64,000 nt of DNA, taken from assembly GCA_964342575.1 (NCBI GenBank), contig CAYFGZ010000002.1:24478-88477 (forward strand). Reading direction: 5' to 3'. The position numbers and the translations under genes were made by a program. Below the pieces are notes generated by a model. That model was not told the origin of the DNA and did not search any database. It worked only from the letters and a program-made list of their open reading frames with translations. The DNA is from GCA-002701455 sp964342575 (GTDB lineage Bacteria > Pseudomonadota > Alphaproteobacteria > Thalassobaculales > Thalassobaculaceae). Position 1 is the stretch's first letter. Every line of letters begins with the position of its first letter. Of the stretch, positions 44,197 through 52,725 are shown piece after piece.

Positions 44197-44940
44197 ATGA
44201 ATGAAAAACGAGTGAGACTTGATCGACTGGCGGTTTCCAAGGGGTTGGTTAAATCGCGCACCTACGCTAAAGACTTGATAGTTGCTGGTCACATTCTTTG
44301 TAATGGTAGAATAGTCAGAAAAGCGAGTGCCTTGGTGCCAGACGAATCTAAACTAGTATTATTGAAAAAATGTACTGCTTGGGTGTCTAGAGGGGGCGCC
44401 AAGTTGGCAGGAGTATTGGAACACTTTCAAGTGCAACCTTATGGAAATTGTTGCCTTGACATTGGAGCATCAACCGGTGGGTTCACAGAGGTACTACTCA
44501 GAAATGGGGCAGAAAAAGTCTACGCAGTCGACGTAGGACATTCTCAATTAGCTGAGTCGATAGCATGCAATTCAAAGGTTGTTAATCTGGAAGGTGTCGA
44601 TGCTCGAAATCTGAATTCAATAATGATACCCGATGCGATAGATATACTCGTGTGTGATGTGAGCTTTATTTCATTAAGAAAGGTAATCCAACCATCGATG
44701 GATTTGGTTAAACCTGGAGGTAAACTGGTCTGCCTCCTTAAGCCTCAATTTGAAGTAGGGCCTGGAACAATAGGAAGAACGGGAGTTCTTACCGACCCAG
44801 TTGTTCGAAACAAGGTGCTCGTACAAATTCAAACCTGGTTTTCCAAAATACCAAACTGGCAGTTTCTAGGGACAATGGAATCGCCACTGGCTGGAAGAGG
44901 TGGAAACAAAGAGTTTTTTTTAGGGGCTTTAAAGGTCTAA
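44197..44940 (+). CDS. tlyA: TlyA-type rRNA 2'-O-methyltransferase
   Basis: Methylates ribose at cytidines in 16S and 23S rRNA using S-adenosylmethionine. The 247-residue product has an N-terminal S4 RNA-binding domain (RLDRLAVSKGLVKSRTYAKDLI) and an FtsJ-like Rossmann methyltransferase (CLDIGASTGGFTEVLLRNGAEKVYAVD, then DILVCDVSFISLRKV and LLKPQFEVG). The motif split is GASTGGFTE for the cofactor. Its place directly after dxs is typical of alphaproteobacteria. Confidence 0.93.
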   Translation: MNEKRVRLDRLAVSKGLVKSRTYAKDLIVAGHILCNGRIVRKASALVPDESKLVLLKKCTAWVSRGGAKLAGVLEHFQVQPYGNCCLDIGASTGGFTEVLLRNGAEKVYAVDVGHSQLAESIACNSKVVNLEGVDARNLNSIMIPDAIDILVCDVSFISLRKVIQPSMDLVKPGGKLVCLLKPQFEVGPGTIGRTGVLTDPVVRNKVLVQIQTWFSKIPNWQFLGTMESPLAGRGGNKEFFLGALKV

Positions 44941-44959
44941 TATGGTATATTAACCACTT

Positions 44960-45442
44960 TCACAAAATTGATTCTATCCAAACTTCCTTGACTAGGTCTT
45001 CATACCGCATTTTGAGTTGAGCTTTCGCATCTTGTTTAAAGTTTCTTATATCTTCTGATGAAGGCCTGCCATTTTCCCACATTTTTACTGCTAATGGATA
45101 AATAATCCCTTTAATTGCAAATTTTTCAGGATTTAGTGACCTACGTGCCGCAGGGTTTTTTGTTTGAATAGCCACTCGAAGTTTGCCCTCCACTAGACGG
45201 CCTTGGACGTATAGGGAAATATAAAATAAAGGGAGCGTTAGTACATCGCGGCCCACCATGAATTTGTATACTTTTTCTTCATTGAACTTCTTATCACGTT
45301 TCTTCTGCTCTTTTTCTTGTTCTTTGCGTTGTTGAGTTAGTTCGTCCTCTTCTTCTTCTTTTTCTTCTGCTAAAGCTAATTGTTCAGGAATTGGAGTATG
45401 AAAAACGAAGATCATAAACATTATCATAAGTGCATAGCGCAT
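44960..45442 (-). CDS. Unknown exported protein with a highly charged E/K/Q segment
   Basis: A 160-residue product. The N-terminus is a signal peptide (MRYALMIMFMIFVFHTPIPE to about residue 25, cleaved near ALA). A stretch of about 35 residues rich in Glu, Lys and Gln follows (EEKEEEEDELTQQRKEQEKE). The C-terminal domain is of mixed composition (LTLPLFYISLYVQGRLVEGK, NFKQDAKAQLKMRYEDLVKE). I prefer the ATG at 45442 because it begins directly with the signal peptide; a GTG at 45460 is in frame. I recognise no family. It is convergent with tlyA and downstream of aroC on the same strand. Confidence 0.65.
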   Translation of the reverse strand: MRYALMIMFMIFVFHTPIPEQLALAEEKEEEEDELTQQRKEQEKEQKKRDKKFNEEKVYKFMVGRDVLTLPLFYISLYVQGRLVEGKLRVAIQTKNPAARRSLNPEKFAIKGIIYPLAVKMWENGRPSSEDIRNFKQDAKAQLKMRYEDLVKEVWIESIL

Positions 45443-45533
45443 AGTCGTTATCTTTCCCACTTTGGTCGAGCGGTGAATTATTTGTTTAGGTAATTACTAC
45501 AGTTCTTTCTGTCCTTGTTTATTTGTTGCCAAA

Positions 45534-46628
45534 TCAAGGTGTTGTATTCCCACATTGTGCATGAAAACGCAGGATATGGTCAGCTAATACGCATGCCGTC
45601 ATGGCTTCCCCTACAGGAACCGCCCTGATGCCAACACATGGATCGTGCCGTCCCTTGGTTACTACTTCGATTTCATTGCCGAATTTATCGATCGAGCGGC
45701 GGGGAGTAAGGATAGAACTGGTAGGTTTCACGGCAAAACGAACAATTATAGGCTGCCCCGTTGATATGCCGCCTAAAATTCCGCCAGCTTTATTATCCAG
45801 AAACTCTGGGCCATCTTTTGAAATACGAATTTCATCAGACGCATTTTCTCCAGGTGTTGAGACCATCTCAAATCCATCGCCTATTTCGACTCCTTTCACA
45901 GCATTAATCGACATCATGGCACTGGCTAGGTCACTATCTAGTTTGCCGTAGATTGGTTCTCCCAGCCCAGCTGGGATTCCAGTAACGATTACCTCGACAA
46001 CCGCGCCCGCGGATGAACCTTTCTTGCGTACTTCATCCAGAAAGTCACTCCACTTTTCAGACGCTTTTCTATCAGGGGACCAGAACGGATTGAGTTCTAT
46101 TTCGTCCCAGTTCCATTGGCTCCGGTCTATCTTGTGCGGCCCTATTTGCACTAAAGCACCCCTGATTGATATTTTTTCTCCTATGCGTTGCTCTAGAATT
46201 TTACGTGCAATTGCACCAGCTGCTACTCGCATGGCAGTTTCTCTTGCCGAAGATCTTCCTCCACCACGGTAATCGCGGATTCCATATTTGGCTTGGTATG
46301 TGAAATCTGCATGCCCCGGTCGAAATTGATTTTGGATCTCCTCATAGTCTTTTGATCGTTGATCTTGATTTTCTATCATCAAACTAATAGGTGTACCGGT
46401 AGTCTGTCCCTCGAAAACGCCAGATAGTATTTTAACAAGATCGGCTTCGTTACGCTGGGTAGTGAAACGCGATTGACCCGGCTTTCTTTTGTCCAAATAA
46501 TGTTGTATATCGCCCTCTGTTAGAGAAATAAGTGGAGGCACGCCGTCGATAACTCCTCCGATAGCAGGTCCGTGACTCTCGCCCCAAGTGGTAAACCTAA
46601 AAATATCGCCAAATCCGTTGCTGGCCAT
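45534..46628 (-). CDS. aroC: Chorismate synthase
   Basis: Last step of the shikimate pathway: 5-enolpyruvylshikimate 3-phosphate to chorismate, using reduced FMN. The 364 residues contain the three family signatures: GESHGPAIGGVIDGVPP near the start, GIRDYRGGGRSSARETA, and the C-terminal RHDPCVGIRAVPVGEAM. GGAG at 7 bases supports the ATG at 46628 over an in-frame TTG at 46634. It follows fabI on the same strand with a 20-base gap. Confidence 0.97.
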   Translation of the reverse strand: MASNGFGDIFRFTTWGESHGPAIGGVIDGVPPLISLTEGDIQHYLDKRKPGQSRFTTQRNEADLVKILSGVFEGQTTGTPISLMIENQDQRSKDYEEIQNQFRPGHADFTYQAKYGIRDYRGGGRSSARETAMRVAAGAIARKILEQRIGEKISIRGALVQIGPHKIDRSQWNWDEIELNPFWSPDRKASEKWSDFLDEVRKKGSSAGAVVEVIVTGIPAGLGEPIYGKLDSDLASAMMSINAVKGVEIGDGFEMVSTPGENASDEIRISKDGPEFLDNKAGGILGGISTGQPIIVRFAVKPTSSILTPRRSIDKFGNEIEVVTKGRHDPCVGIRAVPVGEAMTACVLADHILRFHAQCGNTTP

Positions 46629-46648
46629 AGTCAAACTCCGTTAAACGG

Positions 46649-47467
46649 TTAGACAACTGATATATCGGGGGCGTCAACTGCTTTCATACCCACTACATTA
46701 TAACCACAGTCAACGTGATGGATCTCTCCAGATACGCCACTTGAAAGATCGCTGAGTAGATACATGGCTGCCCCACCTACATCCTCAAGCGTTACGTTAC
46801 GTTTTAGCGGGGAATTATATTCATTCCACTTCAATATATATCTAAAATCCCCTATTCCGGATGCAGCAAGAGTCTTCATCGGCCCTGCCGATAACCCATT
46901 AACTCGAATTCCATGTCTACCTAGATCTACAGCTAAGTACCTGACACTAGCCTCTAACGCAGCTTTTGCGACACCCATGACATTGTAATGGGGCATGACT
47001 CTTTCTGAACCGTAGTAACTTAAAGTCAATAAACTACCACCGTTAGGCATTATTGCTGAAGCGTATCGTGCTACTGAGGTAAATGAATAGCAGGAAATAT
47101 CTAGCGTGCGGAGAAAGTTTTCTCTGCTCGTATTTAGGTACTCCCCCTTTAATTCTTCTTTGTCAGAATAAGCGATGGCATGTACTACAAAATCGATTGC
47201 ACCCCATTTTTCACTTAACGTATGGAATGTTCTTTCCACACTTTTTTCCTCTGTTACATCGCATTGCATAAGAGTTTCAGCGTTTACGGATGTCGCTAAC
47301 GGGCCAATCCTTTTTAAAAGTGCTTCACCTTGATAAGTAAACGCGAGCTCAGCACCATGCTCAGCAGCTGTTTTTGCTATACCCCAGGCGATAGATCGTT
47401 CATTCGCCACACCCATAATTAATCCCCGTTTGCCGTACATGGCTCCTGATGGCCTCGTCATACGCAT
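46649..47467 (-). CDS. fabI: Enoyl-[acyl-carrier-protein] reductase, NADH
   Basis: Last reduction of the fatty acid elongation cycle. The 272-residue short-chain dehydrogenase carries the FabI features: GLIMGVANERSIAWGIAK (NADH site), VVHAIAYSDKEEL, SLLTLSYYGSERVMPHYNVMGVAKAALE with Tyr-x6-Lys, and LSAGPMKTLAASGI. It is the target class of triclosan and isoniazid-type inhibitors. I chose the ATG at 47467 because AGAGAAG precedes it; the frame opens further upstream with a GTG at 47494. A 14-base palindrome lies about 130 bases upstream. Confidence 0.95.
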   Translation of the reverse strand: MRMTRPSGAMYGKRGLIMGVANERSIAWGIAKTAAEHGAELAFTYQGEALLKRIGPLATSVNAETLMQCDVTEEKSVERTFHTLSEKWGAIDFVVHAIAYSDKEELKGEYLNTSRENFLRTLDISCYSFTSVARYASAIMPNGGSLLTLSYYGSERVMPHYNVMGVAKAALEASVRYLAVDLGRHGIRVNGLSAGPMKTLAASGIGDFRYILKWNEYNSPLKRNVTLEDVGGAAMYLLSDLSSGVSGEIHHVDCGYNVVGMKAVDAPDISVV

Positions 47468-47594
47468 CTCACACTTCTCTCTACCTGGTAACACATTGAC
47501 TTACTGAAACAATTGTCGGTTTATTTTACACCAAAGAAACGTCGGGGCAAATGCATGAAAAAAAGTGGGGTATTTTATCTTGAAATGGGCATGG

Positions 47595-47608
47595 TTGACA
47601 CGTGTCAA
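47595..47608. promoter_or_regulatory. 14-base perfect palindrome TTGACACGTGTCAA
   Basis: The sequence is identical to its reverse complement over 14 bases and lies in the 181-base gap between fabI (minus, start 47467) and the end of the FAD/GcvT gene. It is an operator-like site for a dimeric regulator, about 130 bases upstream of fabI. No coding gene is seen in the gap. Confidence 0.45.
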
Positions 47609-47648
47609 TCAGCATTAGTTGACTTTATTCGAGGCCTGAGGTGCGAAA

Positions 47649-50093
47649 CTAAGCTGTTAGCGCTGTGTTTTCTGGATCATAAGGGCTATCTGCTATTATA
47701 TGCGCGGGTCTTAGCTGATCAAGCAGTCTAACATGGCATTTTTGTCCGATATTGGCTGTTTCTGCCGCAACATAACCTAACATTAGCGATTTTTGTATAT
47801 AATGTCCGTATCCGCCAGACGTACCTCGTCCAATAACTTTTCCATCCAAAATAATGGGTTCATTTCCAAACGAGTCCGCATCCGCCGCATCAATTTCTAG
47901 TGTGCAAAACTTATAAGGAACGCCCTGCTCTTGCTGCCGAATAAGGGCTTCTCGTCCAATAAACTCACCTTTATTCAATTTTATAAATCTCTTCAAGTTG
48001 GCTTCCATTGCAGTATTTTCTGCATTCAAATCAGTTCCCCATAGTCGGTATGATTTTTCTAATCGCATTGAGTCCATAGCTCGCATCCCCACGTTACCTA
48101 TACTAAACTCGGCGCCAGCTGACAGCAAAGAATCAAAAAGTTGCATTTGATACTCGATTGGATGATGTAGCTCCCAGCCCAGTGACCCAACAAAATTTAC
48201 TCGCATAGCTATTACTTTTGGACAAAAGCCGACTGGTATTTCCTGCACTGTCAGCCAACCAAAGGCCTCATTTGATATATCAGCGTCAGCAACTTTTTGC
48301 AGAACTTTCCGAGCGTTAGGTCCAGCTAAAACGAGAACCCCATATTGATTGGTAACATCGGAAAGATAAACCGATCCATCCCTTGGCATTTGTTTTTGTA
48401 AAAAATCGAGATCGATGTCGTGAGCTGCACCCGGTCCTACAATGAAGAACCTTTCTCCTAGCAACCCATTGCTCAATCGCGTTATTGTGTATTCGGATCG
48501 GATAGAGCCCGACGGGTTTAACGAATGAGCAAGGGTCAACCTGCCAACACCTTTGGGAATAGCGTTTGCCACTAGCGAATCTATCCAATGTCTAGCGTGC
48601 TCGCCTTCGACAATAAATTTTGCAAATGACGATAATTCCATTAATCCAACATTTTCGCGCATACATAGAACTTCATTGCCTACATGCTGAAACCAATTGG
48701 ATCTTCTAAACGAATAGTTGTCTTTTTTTGTGACATCCTTTGGGGCAAACCAATTCGGCCTTTCCCAACCAAATTTTGCCCCCCAAACTGCCCCCGCGTT
48801 ATCTAATCGGTTATATATGGGAGTTGTTTTTGCTGGCCTCGCGTCTTCTCTTTCTTCCATTGGGAAATGGTTAACGAATACATGAGCATAAGCCTCTTCA
48901 TTTTTTATCTTGGCGAAGTTCTTCGATACAACGCCGAAGCGTCTTGGGTCGACTCCAAGCATGTCAACGGTTGGTTCGCCATTTACAATCCATTCGGCTA
49001 TTTGCCATCCAGCGCCTCCCGCCGCTGTTACCCCAAAACTATGGCCTTCAGATACCCAAAAGTTTTCAAGGCCGAATGCTGGCCCGACCATTGGGTTCCC
49101 GTCGGGTGTATACGATATTGGACCGTTGACAATATCTTTTATTCCAGCATTTTCGAAAGAAGGAACCCTGAACATTGCCGCTTCAACGTGCGGCATAAGT
49201 CGCTCTAAATCTCCTGGAAATAGGTCTTTCTCAAATGTATCCGGAACTCCGTCGGGAAAACAAACTGGAGCTCCTTTTTCATATGGGCCAAGAATCCATC
49301 CCATACGTTCCTCTCTTAGATAATATGAAGCATCTGATTCCCTCAATACGGGAAGTTCTTTATTACCGGATCCCCGGTATTCCTCCAGTACGGGGTCAAT
49401 GTCTGTTACTATGTATTGGTGCTCAACAGGTATGACCGGGATCTCTAGTCCAACCATCTTGGCGGTAGTTCTCGCATAATTTCCCGTGCAACATATCACA
49501 TGTTCGCAAATAATATCGCCTTGATTCGTTTTAAGTATCCACTCGCGGCTCGCATTTCTTTCTATTGAAGTTACCATCGTCTGTTGATTTATCTCTGCAC
49601 CAAGTAATCGAGCACCTTGCGCAAGCGCCATGGTGACGTCTACCGGTGCTATATGCCCATCGGTTGGATGCCATAATGCACCAACCAGTCCTTCTGTATT
49701 AGCAATTGGCCACAACTTTTTAACTTCGGCTTCACTTATCAGATGGCTTTCAACCCCGATTGTTTCAGCTGTACACTGGTAATTCCTATACTCATCCATC
49801 CTGTCATTATTGCGAGCTAATCTCAAATTTCCATTGGGATGGAATCCTACGTTTTGTCCTGTCTCTTTTTCCAGAGTCTTATATAATTCTACAGAGTACT
49901 GGTGAAGCTGTCCGACGGAGTAACTCATATTAAACAGTGGTAACAGTCCGGCTGCGTGCCAGGTTGAGCCAGCTGTGAGTTCTGTGCGCTCGAGCAAAAC
50001 AGCGTCTTTCCAACCTAATTTGGCTAGATGATAGAGAGCACTTACTCCTACCACACCGCCACCTATTACTGCGGCACGAGCTTGTTTTCTCAC
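47649..50093 (-). CDS. FAD-dependent oxidase/dehydrogenase fused to GcvT domain (dimethylglycine/sarcosine dehydrogenase-like)
   Basis: Oxidative N-demethylation of an N-methyl amino acid; released formaldehyde can be captured by tetrahydrofolate on the C-terminal domain. The 814 residues comprise a DAO domain (VIGGGVVGVSALYHLAKLG, then TWHAAGLLPL with His46 as likely covalent FAD site), the FAO_M linker, and a GcvT domain (VGSLGWELHHP, GMRAMDSMRLEKSYRLWGTD, GEFIGREALIRQ). It starts with GTG at 50093, set by AAGGAG six bases upstream. The divergent ABC importer may bring its substrate. Dimethylglycine versus sarcosine cannot be told apart from sequence. Confidence 0.9.
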   Translation of the reverse strand: MRKQARAAVIGGGVVGVSALYHLAKLGWKDAVLLERTELTAGSTWHAAGLLPLFNMSYSVGQLHQYSVELYKTLEKETGQNVGFHPNGNLRLARNNDRMDEYRNYQCTAETIGVESHLISEAEVKKLWPIANTEGLVGALWHPTDGHIAPVDVTMALAQGARLLGAEINQQTMVTSIERNASREWILKTNQGDIICEHVICCTGNYARTTAKMVGLEIPVIPVEHQYIVTDIDPVLEEYRGSGNKELPVLRESDASYYLREERMGWILGPYEKGAPVCFPDGVPDTFEKDLFPGDLERLMPHVEAAMFRVPSFENAGIKDIVNGPISYTPDGNPMVGPAFGLENFWVSEGHSFGVTAAGGAGWQIAEWIVNGEPTVDMLGVDPRRFGVVSKNFAKIKNEEAYAHVFVNHFPMEEREDARPAKTTPIYNRLDNAGAVWGAKFGWERPNWFAPKDVTKKDNYSFRRSNWFQHVGNEVLCMRENVGLMELSSFAKFIVEGEHARHWIDSLVANAIPKGVGRLTLAHSLNPSGSIRSEYTITRLSNGLLGERFFIVGPGAAHDIDLDFLQKQMPRDGSVYLSDVTNQYGVLVLAGPNARKVLQKVADADISNEAFGWLTVQEIPVGFCPKVIAMRVNFVGSLGWELHHPIEYQMQLFDSLLSAGAEFSIGNVGMRAMDSMRLEKSYRLWGTDLNAENTAMEANLKRFIKLNKGEFIGREALIRQQEQGVPYKFCTLEIDAADADSFGNEPIILDGKVIGRGTSGGYGHYIQKSLMLGYVAAETANIGQKCHVRLLDQLRPAHIIADSPYDPENTALTA

Positions 50094-50113
50094 TTTTGTC
50101 TCCTTTTCACAAT

Positions 50114-50153
50114 ATCAATGCATTAGTCCCGACATCAATGCATTAGTCCTGAC
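50114..50153. repeat. Two 20-base tandem direct repeats
   Basis: ATCAATGCATTAGTCCCGAC (50114-50133) and ATCAATGCATTAGTCCTGAC (50134-50153) differ at one base. Each holds the perfect palindrome AATGCATT. They sit 21 bases before the GTG of the demethylase gene and about 180 bases before the ABC ATPase gene, so they are well placed as a paired operator. Confidence 0.5.
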
Positions 50154-50330
50154 GTGACAGCTGGAAGAGATAAGGTAGACGTTTTAGCACCCCAAAGGAA
50201 TAAAAATCGATTGAAAGTATATCGAAAGATTGAAACCCATTCTTTACAGCAGGCTAGTGGTTGCTTAGGGTTTGTGGACTGACCAAGTGTCATCATAGAA
50301 GGTTAAATTGGAAACAGGAGTTTCAAAAGG

Positions 50331-51419
50331 ATGAATGTCGGTGAACGACCGTTGGTTGAATTTGTTGACGTGCAGAAAACTTATGATGGAGAAGAGTTGG
50401 TTATCAAAAACTTAAATCTTCAGATTCAGTCAGGCGAATTTCTGACCATGCTGGGACCATCGGGTTCTGGTAAAACTACTTGTTTGATGATGTTGGCGGG
50501 TTTTGAGTCTCCAACACATGGAACAGTAATGTTGGGCGACATTGAGCTAAACAACGTTCCACCGCACAAGCGCGGTATTGGAATGGTGTTTCAAAACTAT
50601 GCGTTATTTCCGCATATGACAGTTTATGAAAACTTAGCATTTCCTTTAGAAGTGAGGAATATATCGAAGTCTGAAACTGAGGAGAAAGTAAAAAATATAC
50701 TGGATATGGTTGAATTGGGGCAATTTGCATCGCGTCGGCCGGCTCAGCTCTCGGGTGGGCAGCAGCAGAGAATAGCGTTGGCTAGGGCGTTGGTGTTTGA
50801 ACCTGACTTAGTTCTAATGGATGAACCGCTGGGAGCCTTGGATAAAAATCTAAGAGAGCAAATGCAATATGAAATCAAACATATCCACGAAAATCTGGGG
50901 ATGACTGTAGTTTATGTAACACACGATCAATCAGAGGCGTTGACGATGTCAGATCGAATAGCTGTTTTCAACGATGGCGTCGTGCAGCAATTGGCTTCTC
51001 CCGATAACCTCTATGAAAAACCTGAAAATGCTTTTGTCGCCGGGTTTATTGGAGAAAATAATAGGTTGCTCGGAAACATTGTAAAAGTCAAAGGGAACGA
51101 GTGTATTGTAGAGGTAGCAGGAAATTTGATTTCAGCTGTTAACGTAAATCACGAGGGTGTTGGGAGCAAGGTCGCCCTCTCGCTTAGGCCGGAACGGGTG
51201 ACTCTCAGCCCAGAAAATGAAAGTCAGGCTAATATTTTTGAAGCTAAGGTTCTGGAGCTAATTTATTTAGGAGACCATATTAGATGTAGAATGAGTGTTT
51301 GCACAAATGATGACTTTATCGTTAAAGTCCCAAATACAGATGCTAGTAGGCTCCTAAATAGAGGTGATAGTGTCAAAATTGGTTGGCAGGTGATGGATTG
51401 TCGAGCTTTAGATGCTTAA
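50331..51419 (+). CDS. ABC importer ATPase, PotA-type
   Basis: Cytoplasmic energy subunit of a polyamine/osmolyte-type ABC importer. The 362 residues contain Walker A GPSGSGKTT, signature LSGGQQQRIALARAL, Walker B LVLMDEPLGALD, the switch His in VTHDQSEAL, and a C-terminal TOBE-type domain (SLRPERVTLSPE, then VLELIYLGDHIRC). GAGTTTC and AAAAGG precede the ATG. A small GAAAC-AGGA-GTTTC hairpin just upstream places AGGA in its loop. It heads an operon with the binding protein and two permeases. Confidence 0.93.
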   Translation: MNVGERPLVEFVDVQKTYDGEELVIKNLNLQIQSGEFLTMLGPSGSGKTTCLMMLAGFESPTHGTVMLGDIELNNVPPHKRGIGMVFQNYALFPHMTVYENLAFPLEVRNISKSETEEKVKNILDMVELGQFASRRPAQLSGGQQQRIALARALVFEPDLVLMDEPLGALDKNLREQMQYEIKHIHENLGMTVVYVTHDQSEALTMSDRIAVFNDGVVQQLASPDNLYEKPENAFVAGFIGENNRLLGNIVKVKGNECIVEVAGNLISAVNVNHEGVGSKVALSLRPERVTLSPENESQANIFEAKVLELIYLGDHIRCRMSVCTNDDFIVKVPNTDASRLLNRGDSVKIGWQVMDCRALDA

Positions 51420-51551
51420 TGATTGCAACCTGGACCGCAGTTAGACGCTAGATTTTTCGCCGTCGAAGCAGAGGGAGTAAAATTTAGTTAGAAATGCCTT
51501 GAAAGGTAGTAACCGTCGGCGTTGCCGGCCATTAAACTGAGGAGAATTGGA

Positions 51552-52640
51552 ATGAAATTTCCACTATTGAAAAGTCTTGGGATCGTCGGTCTTGTGGCGT
51601 TCGGAATAAGTGGCGCTCAAGCTGGAGATGCACTAACAGTGGTATCGTGGGGTGGTGCATATACGAAAAGCCAGATAGAGGCTTATCACAAGCCCTATAC
51701 TGCTAAGTACGGAACTAAAATACAATCAGAAGATTATAACGGTGGCTTAGCCGAGATAAGGGCACAAGTAGAGGCTGGGAAGATAACCTGGGACGTTGTC
51801 GACTTAGAGGTTTCTGATGCCGCTCGTGGCTGCGATGATGGCCTCTTTGAAAAGATTTCAGCCGGTTCTCTGCCAAATGGAATAAATGGTGCTTTGCCAG
51901 CAAAGGACTTTATTCCTGGTGCGCTACAGGAATGTGCGGTAGGGACAATAGTCTGGTCGACCATTTATGCATATGACGCCGACAAATATTCCGGATCAAA
52001 GCCGTCGACAATATCTGACTTTTTCAACTTAAAAAAATTTCCTGGAAAAAGGGGAATGCGGAAAGTGCCCAAAGTAAATCTTGAATGGGCATTGATGGCG
52101 GATGGCGTTGATGGCAAGGATGTCTATAAAGTCTTGGCAACAAAGGCTGGTCAAGATCGGGCTTTCAAAAAATTGGATTCCATAAAAGACCAGGTGCTTT
52201 GGTGGGAAGCAGGCGCACAACCTCCGCAGATGTTGGCTGACGGAGAAGTGGTCATGACATCGGCTTATAACGGGCGTATCTTTAATGCGGCGGTTACAGA
52301 GAAAAAGAACTTTAACATTGTCTGGGATCGCCAGTTGTTCTCATTTGACCTTTACGCAATTGTTAAGGGAACCCCGAGACTTAAAGAGGCACTGAGGTAT
52401 GTACAATTTTCGACAGCTTCGGAGCAACTTGCAAATCAAGCTCGTTGGATTTCCTATGGACCAACTCGAAAGTCTTCGATTAAGCTTATTTCGACACATG
52501 CAACGGCTGGCATTAAGATGATGCCTCATATGCCCACGGCACCAAATAATTTCAAAACGGCTGTTCTAGAGAATGCCGAATTTTGGTCCGATAATGGCGA
52601 CGAACTAAATGAGCGTTTTAATTCGTGGCTTGCTAAATAA
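51552..52640 (+). CDS. ABC importer substrate-binding protein, PotD-like
   Basis: Periplasmic binding protein of the same importer. A signal peptide (MKFPLLKSLGIVGLVAFGIS... cleavage near AQA, residue 22) precedes a type 2 periplasmic-binding fold. LTVVSWGGAYTKSQIEAYHKPY and ITWDVVDLEVSDAARGCDDG are family motifs. I start at ATG 51552 (362 residues) because AGGAG precedes it and the signal peptide begins here; the ORF extends 30 bases upstream without a ribosome site. A strong terminator follows at once, so this gene may be expressed more than the permeases. Confidence 0.93.
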   Translation: MKFPLLKSLGIVGLVAFGISGAQAGDALTVVSWGGAYTKSQIEAYHKPYTAKYGTKIQSEDYNGGLAEIRAQVEAGKITWDVVDLEVSDAARGCDDGLFEKISAGSLPNGINGALPAKDFIPGALQECAVGTIVWSTIYAYDADKYSGSKPSTISDFFNLKKFPGKRGMRKVPKVNLEWALMADGVDGKDVYKVLATKAGQDRAFKKLDSIKDQVLWWEAGAQPPQMLADGEVVMTSAYNGRIFNAAVTEKKNFNIVWDRQLFSFDLYAIVKGTPRLKEALRYVQFSTASEQLANQARWISYGPTRKSSIKLISTHATAGIKMMPHMPTAPNNFKTAVLENAEFWSDNGDELNERFNSWLAK

Positions 52641-52644
52641 TAAA

Positions 52645-52675
52645 AAAACGGCGGGGCATTAGCTCCGCCGTTTTC
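52645..52675 (+). terminator. Intrinsic terminator between binding protein and permease genes
   Basis: Ten base pairs (AAAAC-type edge, core CGGCGGGGC with ATTA loop and GCTCCGCCG), one G-U pair, followed by TTTT. It starts 5 bases after the binding-protein stop codon. A run of A before the stem means it could act in both directions. Confidence 0.8.
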
Positions 52676-52725
52676 TAATGCTTACTAGTAGAACTCAACT
52701 TTGACCATTTAGTGGGGTAGCTTCC

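Noticed and set aside
47513..47731. Small plus-strand open frame in the fabI/demethylase gap
   Set aside because: It runs over the end of the demethylase gene, has no clear ribosome site and no family pattern.
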